A stretch of DNA of 64,000 nucleotides from Rhizobium rosettiformans W3 (GCF_004912135.1 NZ_STGU01000002.1:186001-250000), one strand, 5' to 3'; positions 1 through 8,308 are shown, counted from the first letter of the stretch. Numbers and translations: made by a program. Notes: a model not told the origin generated them from the sequence alone.

Positions 1-634
1 CGCGGCGAAAATGCGTTGCCGTTGCGCGGCAGTCTCTGATCCTGTCGACCCGGAAATTCCTAATCCCCTCCCGCAACTCGCACCAGCCGACGATCACAGC
101 CGCGTCGGCATAATGAATGACGGCGATCGGCTTGATCGTCCGTGTGGTCGCCTGCTGCTGTTCGTTGACATAGTCGATCTCGAGCTTCTCCTCGTCGCGG
201 ATCGCCCGGCGGATCATCGCAAAGTCGATGGCCTCGGGCGCTTCCGCGACGCGGCCCCAGGCATAAAGCGTGCGCGAGATCATGGCCTCGCGCAAAGGAT
301 CGGGAAGGGCAGCCGCGATCTTGTCCAGCACCCGCGCGGAGGCGTCGCGCAGCTCAGGGTCGGCTGTCCGCTTCGTCAGCGCCATGCCCAAGACGATCGC
401 CTCGGTCTCCTCGGCTGAAAACATCAGCGGCGGCAGGTGAAATCCGGGGCGCAGGATATAGCCGATGCCGCGCTCACCCTCGATCGGCACGCGCATCGCC
501 TGAAGGGCGGCGATATCGCGATAGATCGACCGCTGCGTGACCTCGAGCTTCTCCGCGATCTGCTGCGCGGTAATCGGGTGGTCCGCCAGGCGCAGGATCT
601 GGATGATCTCGAACAGCCGGGAAGCCTTGCGCAT
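1..634 (-). CDS. YafY-type HTH/WYL-domain transcriptional regulator, 3' end outside window
   Basis: A DNA-binding transcriptional regulator of the YafY/DeoR-like class. The start at 634 gives MRKASRLFEIIQILR, a typical N-terminal winged helix, followed by QQIAEKLEVTQRSIYRDIAAL as recognition helix. A WYL-like effector region begins near residue 130 (IDYVNEQQQ). About 211 residues are visible and the frame runs off the left edge, so the C-terminus is missing. It is divergent from the LysE-type exporter at 758, and the intervening DNA carries a perfect inverted repeat. By family habit it probably represses itself and that exporter; the ligand cannot be read from the sequence. Confidence 0.85.
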   Translation of the reverse strand, partial: MRKASRLFEIIQILRLADHPITAQQIAEKLEVTQRSIYRDIAALQAMRVPIEGERGIGYILRPGFHLPPLMFSAEETEAIVLGMALTKRTADPELRDASARVLDKIAAALPDPLREAMISRTLYAWGRVAEAPEAIDFAMIRRAIRDEEKLEIDYVNEQQQATTRTIKPIAVIHYADAAVIVGWCELREGIRNFRVDRIRDCRATATHFRR

Positions 635-649
635 GCGATGTCCTCGTCA

Positions 650-673
650 CAACTGACACACCTCTGTCAGTTG
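650..673. promoter_or_regulatory. Perfect inverted-repeat operator between divergent regulator and exporter
   Basis: CAACTGACA (650-658) and TGTCAGTTG (665-673) form a perfect 9-bp inverted repeat with a 6-bp spacer. It lies 16 bp upstream of the regulator start codon, so binding would block that promoter. YafY-type regulators commonly bind such sites near their own gene; assignment to this regulator is inference from position. Confidence 0.7.
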
Positions 674-749
674 GCTCCCGGTATAGCATGGCGCAACAGG
701 CTGAAAAACAGGTGAGAATCTGGGTCAGCCATCCATCGCGCAACCGAGA

Positions 750-758
750 CAACTGACA
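750..758 (+). promoter_or_regulatory. Third copy of the CAACTGACA half-site at the exporter start codon
   Basis: CAACTGACA recurs exactly at 750-758 and overlaps the A of the exporter ATG. A single half-site on the start codon could extend repressor control over the exporter gene. The match is exact over 9 bp; function is inferred. Confidence 0.45.
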
Positions 759-1393
759 TGGCCTATGCCGAAAATCTCTGGCTTTTCACCCTCCTGCTCG
801 CGGGCATCATCGTCGTGCCCGGCATGGACATGATCTTCGTCATCGCCAATGGCCTGACCGGCGGTCGACGCGCCGGCATTGCCGCCACCTCCGGCATCAT
901 GCTCGGCGGCGCCTTCCACACCCTCTTCGGCACTATTGCCGTCACGGCCCTCTCGACGTTGGTGCCGCAGCTTGCCGGCCCCATGCTGGTGATCGGTTCC
1001 GCCTATATGATCTGGATCGGTTATACGCTGGCCAGAAGCGCCATCGTCATCGACGGCATCGAGGCGTCGAAGCTGCACCGGACGGTCCGCATCTTCAGCC
1101 AGGGCCTGATCACCTGCCTGCTCAACCCGAAGGCCTGGCTCTTCATCCTCGCCGTCTATCCGCAATTCATGCGCCCCGAATACGGCCCCTTCTGGCGCCA
1201 GGCGCTGATCATGGGTGCTCTGACCTTAATCCTGCAGGCAACCGTCTATGGCGGACTGGCCATCGCGGCGGCCAAGGGGAGGGATGCGCTCACCGCGAAA
1301 CCTGAAGTCACGATCTGGATCGGCCGCGCCGCCGGCTGGCTGCTGGTGGCTGTGGCGGCGCTGATGCTGGTGGAAGGGTGGCGAAGTTGGTGA
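758..1393 (+). CDS. LysE/RhtB-family amino-acid or metabolite exporter
   Basis: A 211-residue inner-membrane protein with about six hydrophobic segments and the family signature VPGMDM near residues 20-25, followed by the glycine-rich GLTGGRRAGIAATSGI stretch. LysE/RhtB proteins export amino acids or related small molecules using the proton gradient. Length matches the family. The ATG at 758 follows directly on a CAACTGACA operator-like half-site, and the divergent YafY-type regulator is the likely controller. The substrate is not predictable. A second LysE-family gene, not closely similar, lies at 34914. Confidence 0.85.
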   Translation: MAYAENLWLFTLLLAGIIVVPGMDMIFVIANGLTGGRRAGIAATSGIMLGGAFHTLFGTIAVTALSTLVPQLAGPMLVIGSAYMIWIGYTLARSAIVIDGIEASKLHRTVRIFSQGLITCLLNPKAWLFILAVYPQFMRPEYGPFWRQALIMGALTLILQATVYGGLAIAAAKGRDALTAKPEVTIWIGRAAGWLLVAVAALMLVEGWRSW

Positions 1394-1417
1394 CGGTTCG
1401 GGAAGGCAGTCGGCGCC

Positions 1418-1729
1418 CTACAGTCCCACCGCCTTGCGCAAGGCCTCGTTCATCCGCGACTGCCAGCCATCGCCGGTCGCCTTGAACCGGTCGATGACCT
1501 CCTGGTCGAGCCTCAGGCTGATCGCCTTCTTCGGCGTTTCGGCCTTGGGGCGCCCCAGCTTGCGGTCGATCGAGGCAGCAAGTTCGGGAAACACCTCGCG
1601 GAAGGGACGCAGTTCCTTCAACTCCTCCTCGGTCATCTCCGGATTGTCAGGATCAGACGCAATCATCGCCTGGATCTCTGCCTCTTCCGCATCCGTAAGT
1701 GGCCGGGTCGATGAGAATTTGCCCTTCAT
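1418..1729 (-). CDS. brnA: BrnA-type antitoxin
   Basis: The 103-residue antitoxin of a type II BrnTA module. An acidic N-terminal half (DAEEAEIQAMIASDPDNPEM) precedes a C-terminal ribbon-helix-helix (KKAISLRLDQEVIDRFKATG, then WQSRMNEALRKAV), the BrnA architecture. The ATG at 1729 overlaps the toxin stop codon in an ATGA junction, so the pair is co-translated toxin first. BrnA proteins bind BrnT and the operon promoter, and the RHH fold here supports autoregulation. Confidence 0.9.
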   Translation of the reverse strand: MKGKFSSTRPLTDAEEAEIQAMIASDPDNPEMTEEELKELRPFREVFPELAASIDRKLGRPKAETPKKAISLRLDQEVIDRFKATGDGWQSRMNEALRKAVGL

Positions 1730-1974
1730 ATCTCGCTCCTTTCCTTCCGGCTGGCCGGTCGCATGGAGATAATGGAGATCGCCTCGCGTCCCATTGGCAA
1801 AAAGACAACCGCGACGATGATGCGCCCTTGGAACTCACCGATCGCGATGGCCCGACCGGTCTTTGCCACCCGGATCGAAGCGCTCAGGAAGAACGACACG
1901 TCCAGATCCGCGAAGTCCAAGCCGTGCTTCGCCAGATTCTGCTGCCGCTTCGGTTCATCCCAGACGATCACCAT
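1726..1974 (-). CDS. brnT: BrnT-type ribonuclease toxin
   Basis: An 82-residue protein with the BrnT pattern: an N-terminal WDEPKRQQNLAKHGLDFADL segment, then a beta-rich core ending ISIISMRPASRKER. BrnT toxins have a RelE-like fold and cleave RNA; they are neutralised by the adjacent BrnA. Toxin-first order with a 4-base overlap is normal for this family. A short palindrome lies just upstream of the ATG. The frame is intact with no lost motif, so the toxin may be active. Confidence 0.9.
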   Translation of the reverse strand: MVIVWDEPKRQQNLAKHGLDFADLDVSFFLSASIRVAKTGRAIAIGEFQGRIIVAVVFLPMGREAISIISMRPASRKERSEI

Positions 1975-1981
1975 AGTTTAT

Positions 1982-1989
1982 GTATATAC
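1982..1989. promoter_or_regulatory. Short palindrome upstream of brnTA
   Basis: GTATATAC is a perfect 8-bp palindrome centred 11-12 bp upstream of the brnT start codon, in AT-rich DNA unlike its surroundings. It is a plausible BrnA/BrnTA autoregulatory site or an overlapping -10 element; only the sequence and position are direct evidence. Confidence 0.4.
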
Positions 1990-2033
1990 GGAAAATCCGC
2001 AAGCCGGCATCCTTGCTTTTGAGGGGAAACCGC

Positions 2034-2354
2034 TCAACCTCTGGAAGGCAAGAGGATCACCGCAGCACCCACAAGGCAGATCGCAGCGCCCGTGAGATCG
2101 AACCGATCCGGCCTTTGCCCCTCGATCACCCAGAGCCAGATCAGCGACGCGGCGATATAGACGCCGCCATAGGCCGCATAGGCGCGCCCCGCCGCCTCAG
2201 ACGGCACGAGCGTTAAGAGCCAGGCGAACAAGGCGAGCGAGACGAGGCCGGGCAGGAGCCAGAGTGGCGACCGGTCGAGCTTCAACCAGGCCCAGAAGGC
2301 AAAACAGCCGGCAATCTCGGCAAGCGCCGCAAGCGGATAGATGAGGAAGGTCAT
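2034..2354 (-). CDS. YnfA/UPF0060 family small membrane protein
   Basis: A protein of about 106 residues with four predicted membrane helices (starting [20 protein letters not shown]). It contains the family landmarks [22 protein letters not shown] and a C-terminal helix ending LLPSRG. YnfA proteins resemble small-multidrug-resistance transporters, but their physiological substrate is unsettled. The start at 2354 was chosen over the upstream methionine at 2402 because it gives the family length and puts the first membrane helix at the N-terminus. Confidence 0.85.
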   Translation of the reverse strand: MTFLIYPLAALAEIAGCFAFWAWLKLDRSPLWLLPGLVSLALFAWLLTLVPSEAAGRAYAAYGGVYIAASLIWLWVIEGQRPDRFDLTGAAICLVGAAVILLPSRG

Positions 2355-2404
2355 GCCGGCGATCCTGCCATGTCGCGCCACGGCGGGAAAGGGCAGGGGC
2401 AAGT

Positions 2405-3223
2405 TCAGCCCGAACGGCCCTGCAGATTGAGCACGTGGCAGACGCGCGGCACGAGCTCCGCCTCCTTCGGCACGCAGACGAAGAAACCCTGCACGCTGTC
2501 GAAACCGAGCTGCACGGCGGTTTCCATCTGGTCTTCGCTTTCTACGCCCGCTGCCGTCACGATCATGCCGAGATCATGGCCAAGCGCGATCACATGGCGC
2601 ACGATCGCCTTGTCGACGGGATTGGTCAGCGCGCTGCGCATCAGCGCATGGTCGATCTTCAGGCGGCGGAAGCGGTGGTTGCGCAGCGCCGAAAGCCCCG
2701 CATGGGTGGCGCCGAAATTGTCCATGGCGAGCGAGAAGCCGCAATAATGCAGCGCCTCGAGCGCCAGCCCCACGGCCTTGGAGAGCGGACCGTAAAAGGC
2801 GGGCTCCGCCACCTCGATCTCGAACATCTCGGGCGTCAGGCCGAAATCCTGCACCATGTCGGTCAGCCTGAGGGCGAAGTCTCCGGCGCAAAGGTCGAAT
2901 GGCGTCGCATTGATGCTGATCCGCCCCAAATCGTGGCCCTCGGCCCGCCAGCGCGCCGCCTGGCGCAGCGTGGTCGACAGAACGAAATCGCGAATCGAGA
3001 GCGACAGCATCGGGTCGCGAAAGACGGAGCGGAAATCCTGCGCGACAGCCAGCCGGCCCGGGGACAGACGCCAGCGCAACAGTGTTTCCACGCTGTCCAC
3101 TTCGCGATGATCGACGGAATAGATGGGCTGATAGGTCAGCTCGAAGCGACCGCGTTCAAGCGCGCGCTTCGCGTTGTTGATCAGAACGATGTGATCCAGA
3201 CTGCTGTCCACGCTCAACCCCAT
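2405..3223 (-). CDS. Degenerate EAL-domain protein, probably catalytically impaired
   Basis: A stand-alone 272-residue EAL-fold protein; EAL domains hydrolyse or bind cyclic-di-GMP. Preserved features are E46 (motif ETL rather than EAL), N105 in SINATPF, K189 in RRLKID and Q235 in DSVQGFF. However, the usual DDFG pair is D168-N169, and the AEGVE motif reads AAGVE with A215 in place of the catalytic glutamate. Loss of two active-site acids suggests a c-di-GMP sensor or protein-interaction role rather than a phosphodiesterase. There is no membrane segment or N-terminal sensor domain. Confidence 0.85.
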   Translation of the reverse strand: MGLSVDSSLDHIVLINNAKRALERGRFELTYQPIYSVDHREVDSVETLLRWRLSPGRLAVAQDFRSVFRDPMLSLSIRDFVLSTTLRQAARWRAEGHDLGRISINATPFDLCAGDFALRLTDMVQDFGLTPEMFEIEVAEPAFYGPLSKAVGLALEALHYCGFSLAMDNFGATHAGLSALRNHRFRRLKIDHALMRSALTNPVDKAIVRHVIALGHDLGMIVTAAGVESEDQMETAVQLGFDSVQGFFVCVPKEAELVPRVCHVLNLQGRSG

Positions 3224-3362
3224 GTAACCCCCGCGCGCTTTCGCGGGAATTGTGGCGACGCCGAGTATATATCAGGGATGGTTGCGGGGAGGTGAACAAA
3301 ATCTGGGGACGATGCCGAGCTTTCGTCACTCAGTTCTTGTGTTTTGTCGCAAAATTGAAACC

Positions 3363-4946
3363 TCAGCGCCGGAGGCTGCCGAGGATCCCCCGCACCAGCG
3401 CCCGGCCCACCGAAGTCGCGACCGAACGCGCCGCGCTCTTCATCGCCGCCTCGATCACCGTTTCGCGTTGGTAACCGGAGCTCCGCTTCGTCGTCCGCCC
3501 GCTCGTCGTTTCCGCGGGCTCGTCGCCAAAGCCGGGCAATGTCCAGCGGCCGGCCGCGCTGTCGCCGCCGGCGGCCTTTTCCTCCGCTGCGCGCTTTGCC
3601 GCTTCCGCCTCCGCCGCCTTCTTTGCCCGCGCCGTCAGGATCTCGTAGGCCGATTCCGAATCGAGATCGATGTCGTATTGGCCGGCAACGGGGCTCAGAC
3701 CCATCACCTTCTGCCGTTCGGCGTCACTGAGCGGCCCGACGCGACCCGAAGGCGGGCGGATCAGCGTGCGCTCGACCATGGAGGGGATACCCTTGGCCTC
3801 CAGCGTCGAGACCAGCGCCTCGCCGATGCCGAGCTGGGTGATCGCAGTGGCACAGTCGAAGGCCGGGTTGGGGCGGAAGGTATCGGCCGCCGTCTTCACC
3901 GCCTTCTGCTCGCGCGGGGTATAGGCTCTGAGCGCATGCTGCACGCGGTTGCCGAGCTGGGCGAGCACGGTCTCCGGCACGTCAAGCGGGTTCTGCGTGA
4001 CGAAATAGACGCCCACTCCCTTGGAGCGAATGAGCCGCACCACCTGCTCGACCCGCTCGATCAGCACCTTCGGCGCGTCGTTGAAGAGCAGATGCGCCTC
4101 GTCGAAGAAGAAGACGAGCTTCGGCTTGTCGAGATCGCCCACTTCCGGCAGCTCCTCGAAGAGTTCGGAGAGCAGCCACAGCAGGAAGGTCGCGTAAAGA
4201 CGCGGGTTCATCATCAGCTTGTCGGCGGCAAGGATCGAGATCGCGCCGCGCCCGTCATGGGTGGTGCGCATGATGTCGGTCACGGCCAGCGCCGGCTCGC
4301 CGAAGAAATTCTGTGCCCCCTGCTGTTCTAGGATCAGCAGACCCCGCTGCAGCGTCGCGATCGAGGCCTTGGAGATCAGGCCGAACTGGCTGGAAAGCTC
4401 GGTCGCATGTTCGGCCATGTAGGTCAAAAGCGCCTGCAGATCCTTCAGGTCCATCAGCGGCAAGCCGCCCTGATCGGCAATCTTGAAGGCGATGTTGAGC
4501 GCGCCTTCCTGCGCCTCCGAGGCATTCATCAGGCGTGAGAGCAGCAGCGGGCCCATCTCGGCCACCGTGGTGCGCACCCGGTGGCCCTTTTCGCCATAGA
4601 TGTCCCAGAAGATGACGGGAAACTCCGCCGGCGCATAATCGGTGAAGCCGATCTGCTCCGCCCGCTGGGTAATCCAGTCTTTCGGTTCGCCCATGGCCGC
4701 AATGCCGGAGAGATCGCCCTTGATGTCGGCGGCAAAGACGGGAACGCCGGCCTCGGAAAAGCTTTCGGCCAGCACCTGCAGCGTCACGGTCTTGCCGGTG
4801 CCGGTCGCGCCGGTCACGATGCCGTGGCGGTTGCCATATTTCAGCGCCAGATATTCCGCCTTGTTCAGGCTGTCGTCCGGATTGCGGCTGGTGCCGAGAT
4901 AGAGCGAACCTTCTTGCAGCATGCGGACCTGTCTCCCATTCGTCAT
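3363..4946 (-). CDS. HerA-like (DUF853/YjgR) ATPase
   Basis: A 527-residue P-loop NTPase of the bacterial HerA/YjgR branch. Walker A is GATGTGKT near residue 48 and Walker B is LVFFFDEAH near residue 278; a sensor-like VYFVTQNP follows. The C-terminal 100 residues hold an Ala/Glu-rich low-complexity linker and a basic tail. Relatives act as hexameric DNA motors, but the role of this stand-alone form is poorly defined. The ATG is preceded by only a weak ribosome-binding site and is linked as TGATG to a small open frame upstream. Confidence 0.88.
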   Translation of the reverse strand: MTNGRQVRMLQEGSLYLGTSRNPDDSLNKAEYLALKYGNRHGIVTGATGTGKTVTLQVLAESFSEAGVPVFAADIKGDLSGIAAMGEPKDWITQRAEQIGFTDYAPAEFPVIFWDIYGEKGHRVRTTVAEMGPLLLSRLMNASEAQEGALNIAFKIADQGGLPLMDLKDLQALLTYMAEHATELSSQFGLISKASIATLQRGLLILEQQGAQNFFGEPALAVTDIMRTTHDGRGAISILAADKLMMNPRLYATFLLWLLSELFEELPEVGDLDKPKLVFFFDEAHLLFNDAPKVLIERVEQVVRLIRSKGVGVYFVTQNPLDVPETVLAQLGNRVQHALRAYTPREQKAVKTAADTFRPNPAFDCATAITQLGIGEALVSTLEAKGIPSMVERTLIRPPSGRVGPLSDAERQKVMGLSPVAGQYDIDLDSESAYEILTARAKKAAEAEAAKRAAEEKAAGGDSAAGRWTLPGFGDEPAETTSGRTTKRSSGYQRETVIEAAMKSAARSVATSVGRALVRGILGSLRR

Positions 4947-5119
4947 CAGGACTTCAGCTTGTTCTTATAGGAGGAGTGTGAGACATCGACAACGGTCGGA
5001 TGACCCGCCATGATGCGGTTCAATTCGTGGGCGGCATCGAAGGACGGACAGCACCTTTCGTCCCCGCAATTTTCAGGGGCTCGAGGCCACCGGTGCTTGA
5101 GTTCGGAAACAACATCCAT
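4946..5119 (-). CDS. Possible 57-residue protein coupled to the HerA-like gene
   Basis: An open frame starting MDVVSELKHRWPRAPENC ends in TGA that overlaps the ATG of the HerA-like gene (TGATG). Codons are of normal chromosomal type and the downstream gene has a weak ribosome-binding site, which fits translational coupling. Against it, the frame has no good Shine-Dalgarno of its own and continues open upstream opposite the next gene. I do not recognise the protein; it has two cysteines side by side near residue 24. Tentative. Confidence 0.3.
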   Translation of the reverse strand: MDVVSELKHRWPRAPENCGDERCCPSFDAAHELNRIMAGHPTVVDVSHSSYKNKLKS

Positions 5120-5123
5120 TACG

Positions 5124-5139
5124 TTGACGTTAACGTCAA
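5124..5139. promoter_or_regulatory. Perfect 16-bp palindrome, likely operator
   Basis: TTGACGTTAACGTCAA is a perfect palindrome in the intergenic space between the HerA-like gene and the 5165 gene. It lies 26 bp upstream of the ATG at 5165 and just before the small frame at 5119. The shape resembles sites of MerR-type LiuR regulators (ACGT half-sites), but no branched-chain catabolic gene is nearby, so the binding protein is unknown. Confidence 0.55.
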
Positions 5140-5164
5140 AAATCGCCTCAGGAGGACTCTGTAG

Positions 5165-5557
5165 ATGAGCGAAATCGTCACCCGCATCGCCGATAACGTT
5201 GGTATTTCCCCGGACAAGGCCGAAACGGCCCTCGGCATGATGCTCGGCTTCCTGCAGCGCGAAGCAGCAGACGGTCCGGTCGCCCGCATGATCGAAGCGA
5301 TCCCCGGTGCAGCCGAACTCGTTGCCAAGCACAATGGCGAAGGCGCCGGCGGCGGCGGTCTCCTCGGCGGCCTGATGAGCGCCATCGGCGGCGGCGGCAT
5401 CATGGGCCTCGGCCAGCAGCTGATGTCCCAGGGTCTCGGCATGGGTGAAATCTCGACGCTCGCCAAGGAAACCATGGCGGTCGCCCGCGAATACGCCGGC
5501 GCCGACGTGGTGGACGAGGTTGTGGCCTCGGTCCCGGGCCTGAGCCAGTTCGTCTGA
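5165..5557 (+). CDS. Conserved alphaproteobacterial protein with Gly-rich centre (DUF2267/DUF2780-like)
   Basis: A 130-residue soluble protein. The N-terminal helices (MSEIVTRIADNVGISPDKAE, then ALGMMLGFLQ) and the C-terminal VVDEVVASVPGLSQFV surround a glycine-rich turn (GEGAGGGGLLGGLMSAIGGG). The overall pattern resembles DUF2267/DUF2780 families of unknown function. An AGGAGG ribosome-binding site stands 10 bp upstream of the ATG. It is transcribed alone, with a palindromic operator in front and an intrinsic terminator behind. Confidence 0.75.
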   Translation: MSEIVTRIADNVGISPDKAETALGMMLGFLQREAADGPVARMIEAIPGAAELVAKHNGEGAGGGGLLGGLMSAIGGGGIMGLGQQLMSQGLGMGEISTLAKETMAVAREYAGADVVDEVVASVPGLSQFV

Positions 5558-5582
5558 GACGAATTGCAAGGTTTGAAATGAC

Positions 5583-5613
5583 AAAGCCGCCGGGGCAACC
5601 TGGCGGCTTTTTT
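5583..5613 (+). terminator. Intrinsic terminator
   Basis: AAAGCCGCC (5583-5591) pairs with GGCGGCTTT (5602-5610) around a 10-nt loop and runs into T residues (5608-5613). It ends the 5165 gene. Confidence 0.85.
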
Positions 5614-5640
5614 GCGTCTTGCAGGCAGAGCGCCAGCCGC

Positions 5641-5700
5641 TCCTCCTCTCCCCGCCTGCGGGGAGAGGGTGGCCGAGCGAAGCGGAGGCCGGGTGAGGGG
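5641..5700. repeat. Dispersed palindromic repeat, family A copy 1
   Basis: CTCTCCCCGC and GCGGGGAGAG form a 10-bp stem with a 2-nt loop (5646-5667), followed by a second hairpin-like segment with GCCGAGCGAAGCGGAGGC. The same core recurs at 45353. Such short palindromic elements are common between genes in Rhizobiaceae. Confidence 0.75.
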
Positions 5701-5785
5701 AGTCGCGAGCGCTTGGCCGCCCTATGGTTGCAGATGAGAAAGCCCTCAGCTAGTGTTACGATTACATTGAAAACCTGGGGCGACC

Positions 5786-8010
5786 ATGCTGATCCGAACC
5801 TATGCCGATATTCAAAGCCTCAAGGGCAACGCCGCCTTAAACCCCGCCGAGAAGAAAGTGATCGACAACTGCATCCGCGGCGAACTGACCATCCTCGGTA
5901 GTGGGACCCGACCTAAGCGCTCGAGCAAAGCACGCACTATCCGCGCGGACCTGCTGCGCTACCTTATACTCGGCGGCTGCGATCAATGCAGGGTGCATGA
6001 GATGGGTGTGCTGGTGGATGGCGCATGGATCGTTGGCAAGCTCGATCTGAGTTTTGCACGAGCCAAGGGCGCTGTTCATTTAAGCAATTCCACTTTCGCC
6101 GAACCCTTCTTGGCGAGTGAGGCGTCTTTCGATCGGTTGGTACTCAATGGCAGCAGCCTGGTCGGTCTCAATGCGGAGGGCGTCAGGATCAGGGGCCATG
6201 TCCTCCTTGACGAAGCGAAGAGCACGGGCCCCGTGTCATTCGGCGGAGCCGAGATTGGTGGTCAATTCTCATGTAGTGATGCAGAGTTGAATGGCGAGCA
6301 GGATAGCGCCCTGAATGCGCAGAGTGCAATGATAAGGGGAGGGGTCTTCCTCCAGAATTTGAAGAGCACCGGTGAGGTCTCGGTTGCCGGCGCCGATATC
6401 GGTGGTCAACTCTCGGCGAAAGGCGCCGAGTTGATTGGCGGCGAGGGCTTTGCCCTGAATGCTCAGAGCGCCACGATCAGGGGCGGCGCCTTCCTCGACA
6501 ATCTGAAGAGCACTGGCGGGGTCTCGTTTGCCGGTAGTGAAATCGGCGCTATCCTCTCGGCGAGAGGCGCCGAGTTGATTGGCGGCGAGGGCTTTGCCCT
6601 GAATGCTCAGAGCGCCAGGATCAGGGGCAGCGCCTTCCTCGACAATCTGAAGAGCACTGGCGGGGTCTCGTTTGCCGGTAGTGAAATCGGCGCTATCCTC
6701 TCGGCGAAAGGCGCCAAGTTGAATGGCGGCGAGGGCTTTGCCCTGACTGCTCAGAGCGCCACGATCAGAGGCGGTGCCTTCCTTGAGAATTTGAAGAGCG
6801 TTGGCGAGGTCTCGTTCGCCGGTAGTGAAATCGGCGCTGTCCTCTCGGTGAAGGAGGCCGAGTTGGATGGAGGCGAAGGCAACGCCTTCAATGCGCAGAG
6901 CGCCACCATCAGGGGGACGCGTTCCTCGACAATTTTAAAAGCACAGGCGAGGTCTCGTTTCCCGGCGCGGAGATCGATGGTCAACTCTCATTCCACGGTG
7001 CCGAGTTGAATGGCGGCAACGGCTATGCCCTGAACGCCCAGCGTATCGTCGTTAGGGAGGGTCTTTACTGGCGGCAGCTAAAAATCGTTGTTGGGAGGAT
7101 AGACCTCAATACTGCGCATCTCGGCGATCTTGTGGATGACGAGCAAAGCTGGAACGAGGTGTTTTCATTGAGTCTGGTTGGTATGACTTATGAGGATCTC
7201 GCCGGCCCCCATGATCTCCCCTCCCGTAAACTTTGGCTCAAGAAGGGGGCCAAATTTATCGGCCAATTCCACCCCCAACCCTACCAGCAACTTGCCAAAT
7301 TCTACCGCGAAACGGGCCATCGCCATGAAGCCCGTGAAATCTTGATCGAAAAAGAAAAGGAGCAGCGCAAGGCGGTGAGAACATCGATCTGCAGCGCAAC
7401 AAAGGAGCTCCATAGCGGTAGTCCTCCCCCGTTGAGAACTATCCTGCCGTGGTTAAAGTATGTTCGTCGGAGATACATCGATTTCTTTTTGTTGCCTTGG
7501 CTGAAGTTTGGGTTGAATTGGTTCTGGGACAAGCTCAGCCGAAGGATTACTGGATACGGCTACAAGCCATGGCTCAGCTTCGGGCCGCTGCTCACCCTCG
7601 TCGCCGCTATGGCCATTCTTTCGCACATTACCTGGAAGCAAGGCGATTTCGCGCCCAATTCTGATGTCATTCTTACCTCAGCTGACTGGAAGGCCTATAC
7701 AGAAGGTACGACCGAGCGCCCACCATCCGCCACACCGGCTGCCGATTGGTCTAATGGCCCAAATCGGCAGACGGGCGAAGGGGCGGGCCCAGGTCGTGAC
7801 TATGAGACCTTCAACGCGCTCGCCTATGGGGTTGATGTTGTCGTTCCGGTTCTTAATCTCGGCCAGACAGCTGCCTGGGCTCCCTCGACCAGTCGCGGGC
7901 CCTGGGGTTGGTGGCTCTTTTATCTGCAGAAACTCTTCATCATTGCGGGCTGGGGAGTTACTGCCATCGTTGCCGCTTCCATCTCCGGCATGATCCGCCG
8001 CGACGACTAG
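5786..8010 (+). pseudogene. Beta-helix-type repeat membrane protein interrupted by a -1 frameshift
   Basis: The N-terminal frame (5786-7009) and the C-terminal frame (7006-8010) together encode one protein of about 741 residues. The conserved head (TIRADLLRYLILGGCD) is followed by an array of 48-residue repeats with core ALNAQSATIRGGAFLDNLKS, probably a right-handed beta-helix. The tail has two membrane helices near the C-terminus (SFGPLLTLVAAMAILSHI and a segment around IIAGWGVTAIVAASI). In the fifth repeat GGGGG (6912-6916) replaces an expected six-G run. Adding one G restores the repeat and joins both frames. Relatives are annotated as hypothetical or membrane-associated oxidoreductase; function is unknown. 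The break is either a true mutation or a homopolymer error. Confidence 0.8.
6221..7083 (+). repeat. Six tandem 144-bp coding repeats
   Basis: Units begin at the KSTG codons near 6221, 6365, 6509, 6653, 6797 and 6940. The exact 144-bp period falls to 143 in the last step because of the missing base. Units three and four are almost identical in DNA sequence, which indicates recent duplication or gene conversion within the array. A more divergent unit precedes the array. Confidence 0.85.
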
Positions 8011-8041
8011 CGCTCCGTCCAGCCACAGCAAAACCTCGATC

Positions 8042-8075
8042 AACCGCCGGGTGCAAATCCGGCGGTTTCTTTTTT
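8042..8075 (+). terminator. Strong intrinsic terminator
   Basis: AACCGCCGG (8042-8050) pairs perfectly with CCGGCGGTT (8059-8067) around an 8-nt loop and is followed by a T-rich tract to 8075. It ends the repeat-protein gene. Confidence 0.88.
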
Positions 8076-8293
8076 CCAATCTCCAAGCCGCTCTTGTTCC
8101 ATCCCTGCAACCACGGGACACGTGACGAACACCGAAGCTCGACACTGTTTGAGAGGCGAAATTCAGCCTCCTCAAAAATGGGGGTGCCCCTTTCTCGCAG
8201 GGGCATCGGCTGTTTTCGGCTTCAACCAATTTTGGATGCAAACGGCATTTTTCCCGTTTGACGTTTGTTATTTTTGCCAAACGGCCAAGTCGC

Positions 8294-8308
8294 TTTAGCA
8301 GTCGTTAA
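8294..8308. promoter_or_regulatory. CtrA-like box TTTA-N7-TTAA upstream of first chemoreceptor
   Basis: TTTA (8294-8297) and TTAA (8305-8308) are separated by 7 bp, one mismatch from the CtrA consensus TTAA-N7-TTAA. The box ends 47 bp before the chosen ATG, exactly as the box at 10275-10289 does for the second chemoreceptor, and both begin TTTAGCA. Control of motility genes by CtrA is known in alphaproteobacteria; its role here is inferred. The rest of the 345-bp gap from 8011 holds the terminator and no gene. Confidence 0.5.

Noticed and set aside
5124..5139. Assignment of the palindrome to LiuR and branched-chain catabolism
   Set aside because: The half-sites look similar, but no liu gene or MerR regulator is near, so only an unassigned operator is reported.
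4946..5584. 212-codon minus-strand frame as one protein
   Set aside because: Most of it is antisense to the 5165 gene; only the last 57 codons fall outside and are considered separately.
6221..7083. CRISPR array
   Set aside because: The repeats are 144 bp, contiguous and in-frame coding, with no short repeat/spacer structure and no cas genes.
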